In this document: one piece after another, positions 10,333 through 23,179 of the stretch | How the letters are laid out: each line of letters begins with the position of its first letter | Numbering within the stretch: the first letter of the stretch is position 1 | NCBI GenBank assembly: GCA_003254925.1 | Contig: QANZ01012116.1 | Coordinates: forward strand, 63,060 to 127,059 | DNA length: 64,000 nucleotides | Reading direction: 5' to 3' | From: Chamaecrista fasciculata | Lineage: Eukaryota > Streptophyta > Magnoliopsida > Fabales > Fabaceae | Position numbers and translations under genes: made by a program | Notes under the pieces: generated by a model | Database searches by the model: none | What the model saw: the letters and a program-made list of their open reading frames with translations, nothing else | What the model was told of the DNA's origin: nothing

Positions 10333-13300
10333 TCACACAGTGTAATGCTGCTGGATTGTGTCAATGTCCAGACCTTTCAGCTTCACCACAGACTCCACAT
10401 GTCCCTTGAGCGTGTGAAGCTCACGAAGCCTAAAACCACAAGTGCAAAAACAAACAAACATCATTTTCATTTCTCGACATGTATATATATATATATATTC
10501 ATTCTTTTGGTCCCTAGATTATATAGTCACTATCAATTTACTCCTTAATTTATTGAAATGTGTCATTTAGTCTCTAAAAATTCATGTCTCGTTGCAAGTT
10601 AGTCCTTTCATGAATATCTTATTATTGTACAATTTAGTCTCTAAAAGGACTCAATTGCAACGAATTATGAATTTTTAAAAACTAAATCATTTATTTAAAT
10701 AATTTAAAGACTAAAATAATAATGTCTATATAATATAGGGACTAAATTGATAGTTTACTCAATATATATATATATATATATATATATAACGTAGATAAAC
10801 GGACTAATATTGACTATTGAGAACAAAACAAATTTTAAATGTCCAAATTGCATAGGACTATAGGAGAAATCTAAGAGGGACCAAATTGGAAAAAAGTGAA
10901 CTTGTGAGGTACCAAAATAGAATTTTAGTCTATATAACGTCACGGTTGCTTTCTTACCTTGCAACTTCAGCTCGCCTCTTTGCCTGCTCAGCAATCTCAG
11001 ATAGCTCTCTGTAATTGTTCTTGTCATTGAAAATGCTTGAAGTTTCTGGTGGTTGAAGCCCATGCAAAGTCCTCTGAGCAAGTGCCCATTGAGCTTCTCT
11101 CTCCTCTTTTCCATAGTCTTTCTTGGTGGTGAAGGCAGTCTGTTTTGCAATTTTTACAAGTTAAATTCAAAACCCATCAAGATTAATTCTTCTACATTTA
11201 ACTATATATGTGTGTGTGTGTTTGTGAGTCCATCATGCATATATAAATATACCTTGTTTTCAAGCAGATTTAGCCAAGCCTTGCCACTTAAGATGTAGCG
11301 AATAGCAAACTTCATGAAGTCAAGTGGGACATAGAAGACAATACTATAAAGCCAGATGACTCCAGCCCAACCCCAACCACATCCTTTGATCTCAGCAAAG
11401 CCCCAATGAGCATACACAGCTATAATTGTAGCAATCTGTAACACCATATAAAAATGTATAATCTCAAAGTCTCATACTCATGCTATATATATTTATTTCT
11501 CAGAAATCAAGAAACAAAGTATGTATGTATATATTTGTTCCGTGCTTACCAGCTGAGCAATAATAAAAGCAGAGACTAAAAGCAATCCTGGGCGTTCCAC
11601 AAAAGACCAGCTACGAGAGCGGGTCACAAAAATCAAGGCTTGGCTCACTATACTCACTTGTAGATACAATGCAGCCATCATTTCATCTTTACTTCCACTG
11701 ATATCTCTAACTCCAAATTTGTCCTGCAACCATATATAGTAAAGGGTGTCAGTCAATGTTATGAATTTGAGACAAAACCATCACTTGAAAGATCATGAGG
11801 ATGGATCCACTGCAGTAAGTAATATACAGGGAAGAAGGTAGTTTCTTTCATTGCCCAGAAAAATATGACAGTCATCAGTGCCAAATAGCCTCCAAGAACA
11901 ACCCCAGTGGCAAATATCTCTCTGAGTTTCCAGCTATCAGGTAAGGGAGATGGCTTCACCCTGTCCTTCGAAATTGTCATGATTGTTCCTAATAGTATGA
12001 AAACGATTGTATTAGAAGAATCCAGCAAAGAAGCCTATATATATGTAACAAATTTAAGTCCTTGGGAGAAAACCAGGCTTCAAAAGCCAGTTATTGAGGT
12101 TGTCTTACACTTAACAACCTTCTCAAAATGATACTTGTTACAATATATATGAGAGGTGTATTTTAGTATTTGTAAAGTAAGGACCTTACCATCGTTAAGA
12201 ATGGCAATAATCAGAACCATGAAAGGAGAGAAGTCAAATTTCCATATCAGTGCAATAAGCATGAAGCCAAACTACATTCAGAAATGAAGATGATGAGTAC
12301 TTATTCATTCTTGTCATATAAAAGTCACATATAGTCATCATCATGGAAACTAGTTGTTGTTACTTACCACTATACGTATAGTGATGGAGACTGCATAGAT
12401 CTGAAATATGAAGAACAGAAAGAAAGATTAGTGTTTTAACATGGTCATGACATAATAATGAAAATAAAGGGAGAGAGTAACAAACAGTGTAGTTCTTCAT
12501 TCTCTGGAAAATAGCTCTGCTAGTCAAGACTGCACTAATAATGACACTCAATCCAGGTTCAGTTAACACAATATCAGAAGCACCTCTAGCAGCATCAGTG
12601 GCATCAGCAACAGCAATACCGATATCCGCCTTCTTCAAAGCGGGGGCATCATTGACACCATCTCCAGTCATCCCACAAATGTGCTTCCTCTCTTGCAACT
12701 TCTTCACAATTTCATATTTGTGCTCTGTACATATATGTGTGTGTATAGAATACAATGTTGAAAACTAGTAAGATTAATGATTAGAGAAAGCGGAAAGCAA
12801 CATTGTAAATGAGAAGAAATTAACCTGGGAATACTCCAGCAAATCCATCTGCCTTCTCTATTAATTCTTCTACAGGAAGTGCTGCAATACTTGCATCCTT
12901 GTGTTGACCAAGCAATGAAGCAGATGGGTACATATTTGTTCCCATGCCAAGTCTCCTTCCAGTCTCCTTTGCTATGGCTAATTGATCACCTATATAGAGA
13001 ATAAAGGAAAGCAAGATGTTAGCTCGCTGAGGAAGTTTGACAGGAAATGAATATCCTGCATAACATACTTTTGTAATTTTAATTACCAGTAATCATCTTG
13101 ACATTAACACCGAGATTAAGAGCTCTTCGGATAGTTTCAGCACTGTCATGCCTTGGGGGATCGAAAAGTGACAACAAGCCAACAAACTGCCATGGAGCGC
13201 CAGGGCTTTCTTTTGTTTTCTCTGGAACTTCCTGCAAAAGTAGCAGCATTGAACCACAAGTGAGGCAAAGAAAGCCAATTAGAGACTTTTGACATTAAGA

Positions 13301-16300
13301 CACACATGCTGTAAGAAAGAACCTGTCTAGCAACAGCAAGTGAACGAAGCCCTCTTTCTGCAAACTTGTCAATAATAGCATGGACCTTCTTCTTAGCATC
13401 TTCCCTTAGGTTGCACAGGTTCATGATCTGTCAAGAACAATTAAATAAAAACCAACATATAAATGAATGGCATCAATAAAAAAACCAGGAAAATCTCTGA
13501 AAATCACAAGCTGAACAATGAAGGATAATTAATTACCTGCTCAGGAGCACCTTTGCTAGCCCTGTGCCAATTTCCATCCTCATCAATGTAAGTCAAAGCA
13601 GTTCTCTTATCAACAGGATTGAAGGGAAAGAAGTGCACCTCTCTAATACCAGCCCTTGCCTGCACATCAAATAGATAATAGGTTGATCAAAACCACTCAC
13701 ATTCACACCAAAAGATGGTCTTTAAGACAAATGAAGAGAAGTAGTTATACCTCTTTGGGGTCAGCGAGCATTCCAACAATGGCGGCATCAATGGCATCCT
13801 GGTTTTCAGTCCTGGAAGCCCTGGCAGCAAGGAGTATGACATGATCCTTCTCCACACCCTTTGTAAAGACCTCAATCAAATTCTTGTCCACACTAAGCTT
13901 GTTAAGCGTGAGTGTCCCGGTCTTGTCACTGCAAAGAACATCCATACCCGCCATCTCTTCGATCGCTGTCATACGCTTGGTGATAGCACCCTGCTGAGAC
14001 AGCTTGTGGGATCCAATGGCCATGGTGACAGACAACACAGTGGGCATAGCAATAGGGATCCCTCCAATCAAAAGCACCAAGAGATTGTTAATCCCATCTC
14101 TATACTTTCTGTGTTGGATAGGATACATTACTATGATCTCAACCAGCATTCCAACAGCAATGGAGCAGATGCAGAAGTTCCCAATGGATGTGAGAACCTT
14201 CTGGAAATGCCCAACTTGGTTGGTGCTATCCACAAGGTGAGCCGCCTTACCGAAGAAGGTGTGGACACCGGTTGCTATAACAACGGCTTCAATCTCACCT
14301 TGTTTGCAGGTTGAGCCTGAGAAGATTTCATCCCCAGGGTTCTTTGTCACAGGAAGAGACTCTCCTGTCAAGGCAGATTGATCAACCTTCAAGGGATCAC
14401 CCTCTAGAAGACGAGCATCCGCCGGAATGATGTCACCTAGTTTAATGCTTATGATGTCTCCAGGTACCAGAATTGCAGCTTCTTCCTCACTCCATTTCCC
14501 ATCTCTAAGAACCTGCACATATATGCATGCCACCACCAATTCCATTAATTATGAACCATGTTTTATTTTGTCACTTTGATTGCTCAAGTGCTAGTATATA
14601 TGCTCCCACCCTAAGTTTTTATGCAATCTGCTAAAAGCAGTTATCTCGTTCTGTTACATGTTGATCCTTTATTGTTTTTGGTCACTATATACTAAAAGTA
14701 TATAGCACCAAGTTTTAGCTCTTACTCATACTAGATATAAGATTCATATCATACCATTACCCATCCATGTTCAGAATATCTTTAATCATTAAGCAGCATA
14801 TGCATACACAGCCCTGAGCCCTGCTTGATGCAGAGAGCATAACAGAAAATAAATAAAGAGTAAATTAAGGATTTGGTCACTAAAAGAAGTTATGTGTCTC
14901 AATTTAGTCCTTGAAAGATGAAAATATCATATGTAGTCCCTAACAGATGAAGTTGGAACCAATTTAGTCCTTTCCTTAAAAATATAAACTTAAATTTAAT
15001 GATGATTCTGATGTGGTTCTAAAAGTTATCAATATATTACTTAAAGATTGATGCTAAAAAAACCAATATTTGCTAATAAATTTAAAATACTATCTTAACA
15101 AAAAGGTCAAATTGATTATTGTTGTATCTTAAGGGGACTAAATATTATAATTCTATCTGAGAGACTCAATTGAGATATATGACATCCTTCTTTTAAGGAC
15201 CAAATCATTAATTTAGTGATAAATATATAAAAGAAATATGTGATTACCTTAGTCTTAGGGGCAAGACCAGCCATGAGAGCAGCAGCAGCATTTCCAGCAT
15301 TGTTTTCTTCAATGAAACTGATAGTGGAGTTAATGAGCAACAAACAAATAATACCCACAAAGTCCTGCCAATCTGGGGCCTCCCCATCTCCATTTGCAAG
15401 AGCAATAGCCATTATTGCTGCAGCTTCCATCACCCATGACAGCGGATTCCACATGAACCCAAGAAACTTGAGTAGTTTGCTTTCCTGTGTTTATTATAAT
15501 TATTCATTTTTCACCAATTAGCATAGCCAATGTTTCTTTTTAGAACAATGATAAATATATATATATATATATATATAGTTAGGCCATGTTTTTGTGAGAG
15601 TGGAAGGAAAATGAACCTTTTTCTCTTCTAGCTTGTTGGGCCCAAATATCTGAAGCCTGTTGGCTCCTTCCTCCGATGACAAACCTTCTCTTGTACATTT
15701 CAATTGCTCAAACACTTCCTCAATTGGTATGCGTTCCTGCAAACGTAACAAATAAATAAATTAAAATTATACACCAATGGGAGACTGATATTTGTCTAAA
15801 ACTAAAACCTTAAATACATCAAATTAATTTGATGGTAGACAGCAGGTCATTTCATCATGCACTTAAAAAAATATACTGTTTAGGATTTAAGTTTGATTAA
15901 GTTTTACAATATTTCTTTTTCTCATCGTAATAATCACACAAACCAAACAAAAATGAAAAATTATGAAAAAAATTACTGTTGATATAATCTAATTCTTATA
16001 TATTGAATTTTATTTTTTTATATTAAAATTTATACAGTTAATATAAAAAAGGGTTTTGACTCTTGAGAATTGAAATGTCCTAGGGATGTTTCTTTTTAAG
16101 TCAAAGTATGAATTTAATCTCATATCTTGTATTTGATTCTTTATTTTCTTTTGTTGTATTTTTTGTCTCATATTTTTGTAAAAGGTCTCAATTTAGTCTT
16201 ATATCATTTTTTGTCTCATATATTTTAGTCAAGTTACAGAATTGTTCTCATATCTTTTTAAAATGATTAATTGTTAGTTGATCCTTTTGAAATGATACGA

Positions 16301-17336
16301 GACCACTTATGTACCTCTCTAAAAAATATAGGATCAATTTTGTAATTGACCTAAAGATATGTGACCAAGTCTGCAACCAAAAAAAAAATATAGGGACAAA
16401 TTGTAAATTGACTAAAAAATATGAAACCAAAAGTGCAACAAAAAAATATATGGAACCAAATTGAAAACCGAGCAAAAGATATAGGACCAAATTTATACTT
16501 TAAACTTCTTTTTCTAACAAAAACATGAAAGCAATTAGTAATTAATTAGCCGCCCAATCACGAAGGCGTTGACTGACGCGCCACGACAGTGTCAGATACG
16601 ACATGACAACTATCCCTCCATGTGATTGACGACGCGTGTATTGTACTCGCTACCACCGAGACACTAATTGGTTTGGACCTGTTTGGTTAGCTTCTCAAGG
16701 ACCGTTTCGTTTCGTTTCGTTTCGTTTTTCGAAGTTCTAATTCGACGATGGAATGATCAAAAAATAAATGAAGTGTGTGGTTTCCAAGAAAATTCTAAGG
16801 GCGAACAAGGATGGTGGAGTCGTAAAGAAACCATGGACTCTGTGGGCTGTATTGTACTAATTACTAGTTATTATCAATTCAATGACTGTTGAGTGATATC
16901 ATAAGTAGTACCAACTACCAACGGCAAAACCGCACAAGTACTAAGGTACCAACGTGATGAATTCTGTCTTGTCTGTGTCTCGTGAATATGTTTGAGTACA
17001 GACGAAAGTGAAAGAAAATGAAAGTTTGTTGAGGAATAATGGATTGATGATGCTATTGCCGTTCATTTTCCATGCATGTTTATGTTTTACTCCCAGCTCC
17101 TATTTTGTTCTCTTAATTATTTCAACAATAATGAAACACTAAACAATGGAAAGTCTTCTTCTATATATATATATGCACAAAAACAGAATATTGATTTGTG
17201 AAAACAGAGAGATTAAGTGAAAGGATATATGATGAGAGAAAATGGAAGGGAATGAAAGAAGAAGAAGAAGAAGAAATACCAGATCAACAGCTTCGTTCTT
17301 GATCTCCTCGAGGCTGATACCTTTGTCTCCAGCCAT
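10333..17336 (-). CDS. AHA: Plasma-membrane proton-pumping ATPase (P3A-type), subfamily of AHA1/2/3/5 and tobacco PMA4
   Basis: Sixteen coding exons on the minus strand: 17336-17280, 15736-15617, 15484-15248, 14512-13751, 13659-13537, 13427-13323, 13231-13087, 12989-12825, 12724-12486, 12400-12368, 12271-12190, 11988-11828, 11723-11550, 11435-11253, 11139-10958, 10429-10333. All have AG/GT borders and compatible phases and give 954 residues, the normal family length. Visible motifs: TGES actuator loop (about T187), phosphorylation loop CSDKTGTLT (Asp about 334), [18 protein letters not shown] hinge, the membrane Asn in [10 protein letters not shown] and Asp in IIAILNDG used in proton transport, and a C-terminal autoinhibitory domain ending HYTV, whose penultimate Thr is the 14-3-3 site. 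The enzyme uses ATP to export H+ and energise the plasma membrane. An upstream in-frame ATG (17345, adding MEA) is possible, but [19 protein letters not shown] aligns better with family N-termini. No disabling change was seen. Confidence 0.95.
10495..10762. mobile_element. MITE in the last intron of the H+-ATPase gene
   Basis: The left end 'ttttggtccctagattatatag' and the right end 'tatagggactaaattgatagtttact' are inverted partners. It belongs to the window-wide MITE family and is followed by an (AT)n tract at 10764-10788. Confidence 0.55.
14858..15218. mobile_element. MITE in the third intron of the H+-ATPase gene
   Basis: 'agagtaaattaaggatttggtcac' at the left is the inverted partner of 'aaggaccaaatcattaatttag' at the right. 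Interior subrepeats read 'caatttagtccttgaaagatg' and the complement. It explains most of the unusually long intron between exons 3 and 4. Confidence 0.55.
16090..16510. mobile_element. Foldback repeat in intron 1 of the H+-ATPase gene
   Basis: The left arm (from about 16098, 'aagtcaaagtatgaatttaa') and the right arm (to about 16510, 'aggaccaaatttatacttt') are imperfect inverted repeats. The interior carries repeated 'tcatat...ttttgt' and complementary 'atatgaaaccaaa' motifs. It is probably a degenerate MITE with approximate borders. A (TTTCG)n run lies downstream at 16704-16728. Confidence 0.4.
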
Positions 17337-17384
17337 GGCTTCCAATGAAATGAATAGGCAAGAGACAAAGAGAATAGAAGGGCT

Positions 17385-17393
17385 TATATATAT
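17385..17393 (-). promoter_or_regulatory. Probable TATA box of the H+-ATPase gene
   Basis: The minus-strand sequence TATATATAA lies about 50 bp upstream of the start codon, which leaves a short leader. Farther upstream (17560-17640) is a (CT/GA)n tract, common in plant promoters and leaders. The leader may instead be longer if transcription starts near the CT tract. Confidence 0.4.
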
Positions 17394-17399
17394 AACAAA

Positions 17400-18364
17400 A
17401 CCAAAACAACTTGTGACTTGTGAGGGGGAGAGAGATAGATTAATTATATATAGAAAGAAAAGCTAAAAGGGACATTGAATTATTGTTCCCCAATTTTGTA
17501 TCCCAAGAAAATGGTGCGAGTGTAGAAGCAGGGGAGTGATGGCCTGAGGAATGAATGAAGGCAGAGCAAGAGAGAGAGAGGGTCACAACTCACAAGTGAA
17601 ATATATGTCTCTCTCTTTCTCTCTCTAGACTTTCTCTCTCTTATTACCACTAACTTGTCTGTTCCTGCTCATGAAAGGTGATGTTAATATATTGACAATG
17701 GATGGATAGATAGATGGGATGGGAATGCCAAATTGCCATTTGCCAATTGCCTAGCAATTAGCATCTTACCCTTTAATTTGATTAGTTTAATACATTATTA
17801 CTACTAATCCCTCATGAGGGGGTCCCACACCTATATATGCTATTGGTTGACTACTGACAACGTGGCGTCCTTGGCTAACTCTCTAGGATAATAAATAATG
17901 ACGCCATCATTAATATTAGATTAATGCTAGCTGCCCCATTCTCATGTCTTACCCATTGCCTCTTTCTTGTGTGAGTATGTGTTTTTTTTGGACTAATTAA
18001 GCACAAATTAAATCATCACCTACTCTACCCTCAATTTTACTCTCACTTTCTTCTTTTTCCTTTTCATGCCTTTCTATTAATTAACCATATAGCTATCACC
18101 ATTTTAGGAATTCCCAATCAAACTGTTATTACCCTATCAATACTAATTATAATTAACCATATAGCTATCATCGTTTTAGGAATTAACCATGTAGCTACTT
18201 TTAATTAGTTTTCATTCAATCACTAATTAGCTAGTTAGTTGAATTCATTATTTTGATTCAAAAACATATTTGGGTTGAAATTGTTGGCCAAAAAAAAAAT
18301 ATTTGGGTTGAAATTAAATAACAACAAATATTACTATTCAACATTCAACTTGGTCGGTCCATTC
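17400..18364. promoter_or_regulatory. Upstream region of the H+-ATPase gene
   Basis: Holds a GA/CT-rich stretch (17560-17640) and AT-rich sequence with no ORF of note. It ends at the hAT-like TIR at 18365. This stretch would hold the promoter, but no specific element beyond the TATA-like box can be supported. Confidence 0.35.
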
Positions 18365-18739
18365 TAGGGGTGAGCACGGGTTGGGTTGGGGCGGGTTGAG
18401 GGGAAATCCCAACCCAACCCGCACATCAATCTGCGGGTTGGGTTGGGTTGGGTTTTATGATTTTTAAAACTCAACCCGAACCAACCCAACCCGTAGAGTT
18501 GCGGATTGGGTTGGGTTGAACCTGCGGGTTGAGTTTGTATTTTTTTTTTTAATTTTCATTAAAAAAAATATTATTATAAATTTGTGGGTAGTGAATAAAA
18601 AAACTTACACATAAAAAATATTAAAAAACATAGATTTTATATATATAAATATAAATCAATTAAAATATATTCTATAAAATATGTAAATGTAATACATATA
18701 TGTAATTATGTAAATTTTAAAATCAAAATATCTTATTTA
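18365..18739. mobile_element. hAT-type MITE, left end only (runs into assembly gap)
   Basis: Begins with the same TIR, TAGGGGTGAGC, as the element at 7830 and continues with the same GGGTTGGG/AACCCAACCC hairpin-forming repeats (18379-18535). No right TIR is found before the N gap at 18740, so the right end is presumably inside the gap or lost. Confidence 0.6.
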
Positions 18740-19104
18740 NNNNNNNNNNNNNNNNNNNNNNNNNNNNNNNNNNNNNNNNNNNNNNNNNNNNNNNNNNNNN
18801 NNNNNNNNNNNNNNNNNNNNNNNNNNNNNNNNNNNNNNNNNNNNNNNNNNNNNNNNNNNNNNNNNNNNNNNNNNNNNNNNNNNNNNNNNNNNNNNNNNNN
18901 NNNNNNNNNNNNNNNNNNNNNNNNNNNNNNNNNNNNNNNNNNNNNNNNNNNNNNNNNNNNNNNNNNNNNNNNNNNNNNNNNNNNNNNNNNNNNNNNNNNN
19001 NNNNNNNNNNNNNNNNNNNNNNNNNNNNNNNNNNNNNNNNNNNNNNNNNNNNNNNNNNNNNNNNNNNNNNNNNNNNNNNNNNNNNNNNNNNNNNNNNNNN
19101 NNNN
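18740..19104. other. Assembly gap (365 N)
   Basis: An uninterrupted run of N. It directly follows AT-rich sequence inside a hairpin-forming MITE, which may be why assembly failed. A further single N is at 21524. Confidence 0.98.
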
Positions 19105-19463
19105 ATTATTGGGATGATAGAAATATTGACCACTAATATGCTCTCAATAGTTTATGAGCGTGTATATATATATATATAATTTAATATAAGATTTATTTAA
19201 GTAGTAAGTAAATCAGCATTGATTAAGTAAAATATTAGATTTAAGATTAAAAAAAAAACTTTTATCATAATTAAGTGCACAACGCAGTCCAACTTGAATT
19301 AAATCTTATTTTACAAAATGACAACAATATATATAATAATTAAAAAATGATTGACTTTAATTTGGATGGTCCCATAATAATAATTAATAAATAATATATA
19401 GGAAGCCAAGGAGAAGCAGAAGCGTATGTTTTGTTTGCATTGACAACAATAAGAGAGGTATGA

Positions 19464-19716
19464 TCCGGGCAAAAAAAAATAAGAAAAAATTTAGGTAAGG
19501 TTCCTTGTATCTTTGCTATAAGGTTCTTCGAATCAAAAGCTTAATTTACATTCTCTCTCTTCTATGATTGATCATGCAAAAAGGTGTGTTTAATATTCTC
19601 TCTCTAATATGATTGGTCATGTATCAAATTTTTGCCACGTGTCAAATGCTTATTGAGGAACCTTATAGCAAAGATATAAGGAACTTTACCTAGATCTTTC
19701 CCAAAAAAAAAATAAT
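19464..19716. mobile_element. Foldback insert with 16-bp flanking direct repeats
   Basis: The arms 'ttaggtaaggttccttgtat' (19491 on) and 'ggaactttacctagatc' (to about 19696) are inverted, as are 'ctttgctataaggttc' and 'gaaccttatagcaaag'. The insert is bounded by perfect 16-bp direct repeats AATAAGAGAGGTATGA at 19448-19463 and 19717-19732, with A-runs at both ends. Related, more degenerate sequence occurs near 655-840 and 49360-49570 ('tataaggttctt..atgattaatcatgcaaa'). Confidence 0.6.
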
Positions 19717-21524
19717 AATAAGAGAGGTATGAGGTGTGGTCCATCCTGTTGAGTGTCATGAATAATCTCGTTTGATAATGAAATATCACAAGACATGACA
19801 TCAAAATTAACAAATGCATTATGAATAATTAAAAATTTAAAAAAATTATACCAAAGTGTAATTTTGGTCCTTATATTTTAGTTAGGATATAAATAGTTTT
19901 GATTTTATATGTTTATAAAAAGTTTCACTGTTAGTCTCACATGAATAATTGACTTAAATGTGAGAAAAACCTAACGTGATTTAGTGAATTGAGATAAACT
20001 CAAATATGATCTCATATCTTTCTAAAATATTTTCAAATGTGATCTTGTATCTTTAAAATTAGTTTTAAATTTAGTTCTTCATAATTTTCAACTATGCTTA
20101 ATTTCATCAAACACAATTTCTAAGATGTTCATAACTATATTTTTTAATTAGAAAATGATTCAAGATTTTTTTTCTCAATGGGTGATTGACTTTTTAATTT
20201 ATTATATTTCTTATCGGAAAACATAACAACAAAGAAAAATAAGACTTCAGTTCCTTTCTATATAAATGAATGAGCAAAAGGTCAAAAAGAAAGTTGATTT
20301 ATCTTGCAAAATATCGTTGGAATCTTGGTAAGTTAATCATTTTATGATTTTGAAGTTATCAAATTTAAAACTGATTCTAATAAAGACATGGAATCACATT
20401 AATTTAAATTTTTTTGAAAAAATATGAGACTAATTTTAAGTTCATTTCATCCCATTTGACCATGTCAGCTTTTTTTTTATTTTTCCCTTTAAATCAGTTG
20501 TTCTTTTTGTTAAAGTAAAAGTTCAAGTGGGGTAAATATGGTATTTCACTACCAAAGAATATCTTCCGACTTTTTTGAAGATTTACAAAAAGAATTATAA
20601 ATTATCTATTAATAAAATTTTCACATCGGTCGAAAGGTTTAAACTCCCGTCCTTATGGGGTAAAAACCTGAACCTTAATCAATTATGTCTTTTCTTATTG
20701 GTCCAAGTTTGTTATTCACGTCACATTTATCTTAGAGAATCAGATGAACATAATTCAAAATTTTTTTGCTAGATATTGACAGAATATTTCGAAGTGGGTT
20801 GCATATTAAATTATTTATATTTGTATTATCAAAATTATATGTATCATTAACATATACCATAAAACAAAATGACAAATTTTCCGAGGTTATTTTAATTATT
20901 TTATTTTAATTCAGTACTCTTTCGATAAGTTTTTATTTATAGTAATTTATTATACATTTTAAAATTTACAAATACATTAACGTATAATTTATAGCAAAAC
21001 CCAATATTATGTTTTCCAATGGAGTTTTATAGATATTGACTTCTCAGCTTGATGAATTCATCGGACAATAATTGAAGTATTTATATTGTAATTTTGACTA
21101 TACAATATATATATATATATATATACACACACATATGTCTGTGTGAGATCTCTATGACGTCAAAAGGACAAGCTAATTTATTTGAAATTAAGTCAGTTTT
21201 GTCAATATTATTACATTTTTTATGATTTTCTGTATATAGAGAAGTAGCCCGTCAATAACTTGCTAACATCACAGTTCACGCACAGTATTATAATTTTCAA
21301 TGGAAATTAAAATGTTATCTGATTAAAGTCATTACACTTTAATTTTTCCGTTGACTAAGAAGATATATATACATCTTTTTAATTTGGTGATGACGCTGAT
21401 GAGAGAAGATACGGTCACTTTCTTGTGAATTTAAAATTTGGTAATCATAATTTTATCATATAATAATATAATATATATATATATATCCAAAATAATTTGA
21501 ACTCTATATTGTAATTGAAAAGTN

Positions 21525-21667
21525 CAAATTTTGTAAAAATTACATATTGATCCCAAAAATTTTTCAAAAAATTACAAATAGGTCCCTGGATACATATTAT
21601 CTAGGGACTAAAATGAAAACTTTTAAAAAAATTGGGGTCAATATATATTTTTTGCAAAATTTGTTAT
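21525..21667. mobile_element. Short foldback MITE
   Basis: The left arm 'caaattttgtaaaaattaca' then 'tattgatccc' is mirrored by the right arm 'ggggtcaatatatatttttt' then 'gcaaaatttg'. The centre contains 'aggtccctgg..ctagggacta'. No coding capacity. Confidence 0.55.
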
Positions 21668-22078
21668 GATTAAAATTACAAAATAGCTTCAATACCAAAG
21701 TGCTAATGGAGAATACCACAGGGTACCAAAGTGTCAGGTTTCAAACCACAGGGTACCAAAGTGAAATAGGGTCAAATCACAGGGTACCAAAGTATAATTT
21801 ACCTTTAATCTATAAAACGGTTTATTGCATTAAATAAAATAAAACTAAAAAACTATTCATCCATAAATATGCATTTGGATCTTCGAAAGTTATCTTTTCT
21901 ATATATTTTGTAGATTTAGAAAGATAAAGTAAGAGAAAAATAAAAAACATATAAATTCTATAAAATAATAAATACTAAGACCTTCATTTTCTCTGTTAAT
22001 CTTTTTTTTCACTATATTTCTCTCTTTGAATTTACAAGAAATATGAAAAGAAAATTTTAAAAGTTCCAATCTCGTATT

Positions 22079-22089
22079 TATTATTATTA

Positions 22090-22142
<53 letters not shown>
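22079..22142. repeat. (ATT)n microsatellite
   Basis: About 20 trinucleotide units with one interruption (TATATT near 22089). Confidence 0.9.
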
Positions 22143-22144
<2 letters not shown>

Positions 22145-22234
22145 AATGAGTATTATTTAAGGTATTTATTGATAATAATAATTATTTTTTTTTGTTGGCT
22201 TATAGCCACCTTGATGAGTGAGATACAAAACTTA

Positions 22235-22930
22235 GGGGGTGTTTGGTACACCGTACATGTATTGAAAAAATAGTTTTGGGATTAATAGCTCCGGTATAGA
22301 TTAATCTTGTGTTAAAAAATTAGTCTTGGGAATATTATATTCTCAAGAGTAGCGTAATTTCTTAAAATTAGTCTAATCCCATGAGATGAGATTATTTTGG
22401 TTCACCTAAAATGACTAATTTACCCTCATTAAACTTAGTTAATTAATTTTGTTCTACAAACTATTTCCATCTCTCATCTAATTTTATTCTATTTGTCAAA
22501 CCTAACTAATTAAATTTTATTTTGACAATTATAGTTATATTTTGAGCGATGATTTTTTTAGACTATTTTTTAATTTTAAGAATTATGACATTATGTTTTG
22601 AAATAATATTTTCTTGATAAATCATCAATGATGTAAAAACAAAGAACATTTTTTCAAAATATTCGATCTTATTAATTGTTTTGGAGAATTTTTGCATTTA
22701 ACAAGTTATTATTTGAGAATAAAAAGTCAATGACATATTTGAAAAAACATCAAATATTCCTAGGATTGTCAAAGTTGAACCAAACATAAAATTGTAATAT
22801 TCATAAGAATATTGCAAAATAATCTCATGACTGTTTTAATTCATCCAAACATATTTTTATATTCATGTGAATCATATTTCTGGGAATCACATTCTCAAGA
22901 ATGGAAAAATAATCCGTATACCAAACGCCC
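22235..22930. mobile_element. Non-autonomous DNA transposon with GGGTGTTTGGTA-like ends
   Basis: The left end GGGGGTGTTTGGTACACCG and the right end CGTATACCAAACGCCC are inverted. 'GGGTGTTTGG..' ends are common in plant PIF/Harbinger-like MITEs. A TA dinucleotide flanks both ends, but no longer TSD is clear. The interior is AT-rich and non-coding. Confidence 0.45.
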
Positions 22931-23179
22931 TAAAGATTTAAAATTGCTCCAGAGCCAAAATCAGGAATTGAACCCACAACATTTAATTAAGGATAGATTC
23001 TTATCACCTGATTACATTCCTTGAGTTATTTTTGACAACGTTAATTTATTAATTTATATTAAAAATAAAATTGAATTAATTATAGAAAACATGATGGCAT
23101 TTAAGGAGCAGGTCTACTTAAATAGAAATATGTGAAATTTGATGATGTCAACATAACATAGAAGAATAGAGGATCAAGA

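Larger units (their letters stand above)
19105..23179. other. Intergenic region, AT-rich, TE fragments only
   Basis: No coding exon was recognised. It holds a foldback insert (19464-19716), a short foldback MITE (21525-21667), an (ATT)n microsatellite (22079-22142) and an element with GGGTGTTTGGTA-like ends (22235-22930). Confidence 0.5.

Noticed and set aside
10755..11150. ORF of 131 aa on the minus strand overlapping the end of the H+-ATPase
   Set aside because: It is a different frame of ATPase exon 15 running into intron sequence and an (AT)n tract.
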